A stretch of DNA of 64,000 nucleotides, from positions 23,766,828 through 23,830,827 of the forward strand of contig NC_091141.1 of assembly GCF_041381155.1 (NCBI RefSeq), in the 5' to 3' direction. Below are positions 60,062 to 64,000 of the stretch, one piece after another. The notes below the pieces were generated by a model, which saw nothing but the letters and a program-made list of their open reading frames with translations, did not search any database and was not told where the DNA came from. How positions within the stretch are numbered: position 1 is the stretch's first letter; every line of letters begins with the position of its first letter. This DNA comes from Argopecten irradians. Its lineage: Eukaryota; Mollusca; Bivalvia; Pectinida; Pectinidae. The translations under genes were made by a program, and so were the position numbers.

Positions 60062-60586
60062 TTAAAGGGACAATTTAGTCTAAGAGAACATTACAATTTG
60101 TACATATATCGGAAAAAACCCAGTTCTAATAGAAATAAGATAAGTCTGTTTTACTGTGATATGCCAGAAAAGCCCATGGTGGTGAAATGCGTGAAAAACT
60201 CGCTCGCTGTCCACCATTGTGGTCAAACATCTTGTATGCCGAACCCTGTCCCTTGCTCGTAGAGTAATGCAACTTTTGTCTAGAACTGCTCAAATCACTC
60301 CGACAGTAGTGTGTTTACCTTCTCCTCAGTGGTGATGTAGTTCATTTGTTTAACGTGCTTGACTTTGACTCGGGTATGAGTACAGCGTACATATTGTGCA
60401 TGCTTAATCGTATTGATCAATGATTTGTAATTACAACGGGTATCAATTAAAATATTAAACAATGACGTGGAATTTGTCAATATTTTATGTTATATGTATC
60501 ATAGGAAATGTAAAACAATACATTTATGTCATATTTAGCTTTTTGGTTAATGTAAAAGAATAAGCTTGAGTGAATTGTCCCATTAA
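60062..60586. mobile_element. TTAA-flanked MITE, ~517 bp
   Basis: AGGGACAATTTAGTCTAAG and the inverse CTTGAGTGAATTGTCCCA lie between TTAA (60062-60065) and TTAA (60583-60586). Non-coding. TTAA targets point to piggyBac-type or Kolobok-type mobilisation. Confidence 0.7.
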
Positions 60587-60589
60587 TGA

Positions 60590-61255
60590 AAACAATATAT
60601 AAATGCTTTCTTTCAACAGATGCATTTTCAAAACTTTTAAAAATCAAAGCTACCCGACAACTGCACTGCAATATAGCTTTGAAGGGTTAAAGACTTATAT
60701 TAAAATGGACTTACAAAAACGCAGTTTGAAAAAAAAATCAACGCAAAGACCTTCTTAACCCACTTTGAAAAATTATTATTCAACATCTGGTGCAGGTCAA
60801 CGCAGTTTGAAAATATTCGTTTTACGTGGAACCTTCACCATTTTAAACTCACTTTGATTTTTTTTCATAGTTTGTTGTTACAATACAAACATTTAACACG
60901 GGCTAGAACGCTGGATATCAGGCGGGTTGTGATAAATATCAATATATGTACATTTATTGTATTATCATACCATTAGTGACCATTATTTTGAATTCTGATT
61001 ATTGTGGTTATATGGGAATTGAAAAAGGACAACATCTTAACAACAGCGATGACTACGAGACTGGTGACATGGGTTATTTAAATGAGCAAACAATATACTG
61101 GCTTAAAATGATGCCGATGTGTTTCTATTTAACATTAAATTTCTGTTGGGAAACCAATTTCAAACAAAGTGTTGAATGAATTCAAATTAACATTCGTCAA
61201 TAAAAACTTGTACTCTTGTACTCTTCATTTAGCTTTCCGTCTTACATATATATTG
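60590..61255. other. Spacer, nothing supported
   Basis: AT-rich. Repeated ACGCAGTTTGAAAA words near 60719 and 60801. The plus-strand frame at 60946-61179 has no supporting signals. Confidence 0.35.
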
Positions 61256-61289
61256 CCTTCTTCGTGATAAGATAAATATCGAAACCTTT

Positions 61290-61350
61290 CACCTTTAAGT
61301 CGCGAGTTCGAATGCTATGTGGGGCAGTGACGACCACTGGTCGGTGGGTG
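61290..61350 (+). mobile_element. tRNA-derived SINE fragment
   Basis: GTCGCGAGTTCGAATGCTAT resembles a tRNA B box with T-arm context (GGTTCGAATC). It is followed by GTGGGGCAGTGACGACCACT and GGTCGGTGG, which recall the body of molluscan tRNA-SINEs. It is truncated at both sides, and no intact tRNA gene is present. Confidence 0.35.
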
Positions 61351-62285
61351 TTAGGTATTGGCTGTTATTTCAAAGTTAAACAAAATTTTAAAAATATATA
61401 GAATTTAAAGGGTTTCCATCATGTTGTAAATGTCATATTCATCAAAATCCATAAATAATTAAGAATCGTCAAGATTCGCAAAAGTACAAGAAACAAACCT
61501 ACCGCAAGAAATTGAGTTAGGAAAATATACCTAAAATACAAATCACTAGAAGTTGTGAAACATACATTACAGGTAGTTATAAGTTTCATGGAAGCTGTTT
61601 GTTATTTTGATATCGACAGTGCAATCCAATGGCATCACTCGTAATATGTCAACCTCGACTTCTCGAATGGCAGCGATATGGTTATTAGTCATCCGTTTTA
61701 ATGTTGCTTCTGCAGTGATGACACGTCTTATATACATATGCAGTTCATTAATTAGTATATTGACTAAAAGATTGTCCTCCGCCATATTATGCTTGTCCGT
61801 GTAATATTTATAATCAAAATGATTTTACTGTTCCCTTTATGCCTGTTATGCATTTAGATGAAATAAAACATGTAAAACTTGATACACGAGGCAACGTCCA
61901 TCATGTATTGCAGTTAGTAATTATATCACGCCAATTAATCAAAGTTTCATAATATATATAATATATAATTATATACATGATACACCACAGAGGACAGTCT
62001 CAGATCGTACGATCCCTCAGTTCAGCGTATACATCAGGCCCAGAGAAAACTGTCACAAAAAAGGTATAGGCAGTTATTTTTGCTTTTAGACAACGCATCG
62101 GCTCTTTATGCGGTATTGTAAACGATGTTGTTTTCACGAGATCTATACAAAGTTTTATGTAATTCTGCGTAAAAGGACCTCTTTCACGAACAATGGAATT
62201 TTGCCCATGAACCAATTTTATTGAAATTAAATGTAATATGTAGCAATATAAATGCAAACCCTTGAAATACGTTAAAAAAATTCAA
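61351..62285. other. Spacer, nothing supported
   Basis: AT-rich. Overlapping open frames on both strands at 61567-61804 were examined and not accepted. Confidence 0.35.
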
Positions 62286-64000
62286 AAGGTCCCAGGGGCC
62301 TGTGCTATGGCCAAATTAATGTTGCCCAGTAGAGGTGTATGACAGGGTTCCCTTTTTGATCCAAAATGGTATAAAAATAATGTTTTATGTCATAAAACTG
62401 TATTATTTTCTGAAGAGTATAAATAATTACATATTATGATCACAAATATGTAGGCAAAATGGGACAAATAAAATTTTGGCTACATTTTAAAGACAGAAAA
62501 TATCGAAATTTTGGGTGTTATTTTCGGCCATGTCAATTATTAACAATGGTGATTCACCCACTTCCAGTTTGAGTGCACCAAAAATATTTTCTAAAAAGTT
62601 GGCTCATTACCTGAAGTGAATATTATGAAAATTTCAGAAAAATTGTGGACCGGTAAATTTGTTGTTTAAAGGTTATAATATAGCATAGTCTATTTTTAGT
62701 AACGTTACATAATGTTAAGAATATGCTTATTTTGGATCATTTATCACGAATCTAATGGTGTCAACATTAATGTATAATCCAATACTCATCTGTAACGCTT
62801 GATATGATTTCAAAATGATTTATTTAGTGACACTTTGTAGAAAAATTAAGTTTTACATAATCAAAATTACGAAACATTTGGGTGTTTTATGACCACAATA
62901 AGCTGTTTTGCATTTGAAGTATCTTCACTAATATGTCCTGTTCTAATGATTTATTTTGTAATAATAAAGCATATTTACAGTGAAGAGAGTGATTAAAATG
63001 GGATTCTGTAACTGTGTGGTTTGAGAGGGAAGAGTTACCAGGTTACAGGGTCATGTTACAAACCTACAGTAGTTCAATTATTTGCAGGGCTAACACTTCT
63101 GATTAATATTTATGTTGATTCATGCTAAAAAATGTAAATCTCATCACTTTAACATATCGTTTTAGATTTTAAGTTTATTTTTTTCGGGAAACTCATTGAT
63201 GTATCATTTCAGATTTAGATACATTAATGGCATATACTTCTTTAATCTTGCAAAATAACTAACTGAATGTAGCAGTTTTAATAATGAAAATAGACATTAC
63301 CTGTAAGTAGATCATCAAAACTTGATTTATCATTATTGTCAATAATCATATTTGAATTCCATGTTAGTATTATTATATAATTAGAAAATTAAACAGCTTT
63401 ACTGAGTAATAGACTCAAAAGAAAGGCTTCGATCACAGTACATGAACATGGTGTATATCCCCGTGGTAAAGAGTGTGTGGCGATGAAACCGTTTTATTCA
63501 ATACTATATAAACTGACTTTGAGTTTAAAATTATATGAGTTTTATAAGTAATTGTAAAGTAATCCGTATGGACAAAAACATCTCTAAAAATCTTAATTGG
63601 CGGATATGGTATTAATCGTACAGAGATAATGGAGAAACAGTCAAACAGGAAATGAGAGTGTCTGATCAAACTGGAAATCATTTAAACGCAGTGTATTGCA
63701 TATACTTTATGTTACTTAGCTTTGTGTCACGTATAAATTTATTTATTTGGATCCCCCTGACATGTATAATTCATGTTGTGATAACCAAATTTCTTATAAA
63801 ATCATTTTTTTTTACCTGAAATGATAAACCTTATGCCATTTTGATTGATAGTATGATGTGTTTACGATACACAAAGCTAATTATGAAAAATAAAACTGTG
63901 GACCTCAAAAACTTTTGACTGTTTCATTAACCATAAAAGATGCTGTTATTTTTTTATCTGAAAAAAAATTCTTAGTTAACTTTTATGGAATTCATGAAAA
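62286..64000 (+). other. Possible second pearl/HINE-type 5' end, then AT-rich DNA to the window edge
   Basis: AAAGGTCCCAGGGGCCTGTG at about 62285-62304 has the same hairpin logic as the 5' end at 20970 (AGGCCCAGAGGGCCTGT). No 157-bp core repeats or 3' hairpin follow. The remaining 1.7 kb has no recognisable coding content. Confidence 0.25.

Noticed and set aside
61290-61350. Intact tRNA gene
   Set aside because: Only the B-box half is recognisable; no acceptor stem or A box could be paired.
61567-61804. Opposing frames, including a minus-strand MAEDNLLVNILINELH peptide
   Set aside because: The minus frame has plausible composition and a GTAATG donor, but no second exon or family match. It is left out for lack of support.

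Overview
The window looks like nuclear DNA of a bivalve mollusc, most likely scallop-like. It is AT-rich, with short exons in long introns. Its repeats are ones I associate with bivalves: a Helitron-derived pearl/HINE-type element with 157-bp core repeats and an ACGG microsatellite, many short MITEs, and Ty3/gypsy elements with an unusual pol order. The species assignment is inference. Most of the 64 kb is repeats; only three host genes can be supported, all on the plus strand.

Layout. 1-4500: no recognisable gene. 4501-9503: a 56-bp satellite of nearly 90 units, whose middle part carries so many single-base insertions that it looks like unpolished sequence. 12227-19071: an SLC16/monocarboxylate-transporter-like gene in at least three exons, lacking its first transmembrane exon and carrying one apparent frame slip. 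Its introns hold MITEs, a 225-bp tandem duplication and a 985-bp palindrome with nearly perfect arms. 20970-23525: the pearl/HINE-like element. 23696-28388: three coding exons of UQCRB (respiratory complex III subunit 7); the last coding exon was not found. The splice donor of its third exon has been copied about twelve times into a tandem array in the following intron.

30341-36734 and 46525-53015: two LTR retrotransposons in the same orientation, with 99.5% and 98.6% identical LTRs. Both have the order gag, protease, integrase, reverse transcriptase, RNase H, which marks the Gmr1-like branch of Ty3/gypsy. Both are broken. Between them, 38482-42811 holds a candidate gene for a small secreted protein of about 135 residues that I do not recognise; a possible relative of its first coding exon lies at 58254. 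43701-46187 is a TIR transposon derivative with CAACGTTGA motifs and an inner nested element. 53148-56932 is a 3.8-kb decayed element with long inverted arms. 58.4-64 kb holds a 21-bp minisatellite, a TTAA-flanked MITE, a SINE scrap and a possible second pearl/HINE-type 5' end.

The genes do not form a pathway. The main story is how young and nested mobile DNA has shaped the introns of ordinary housekeeping genes.
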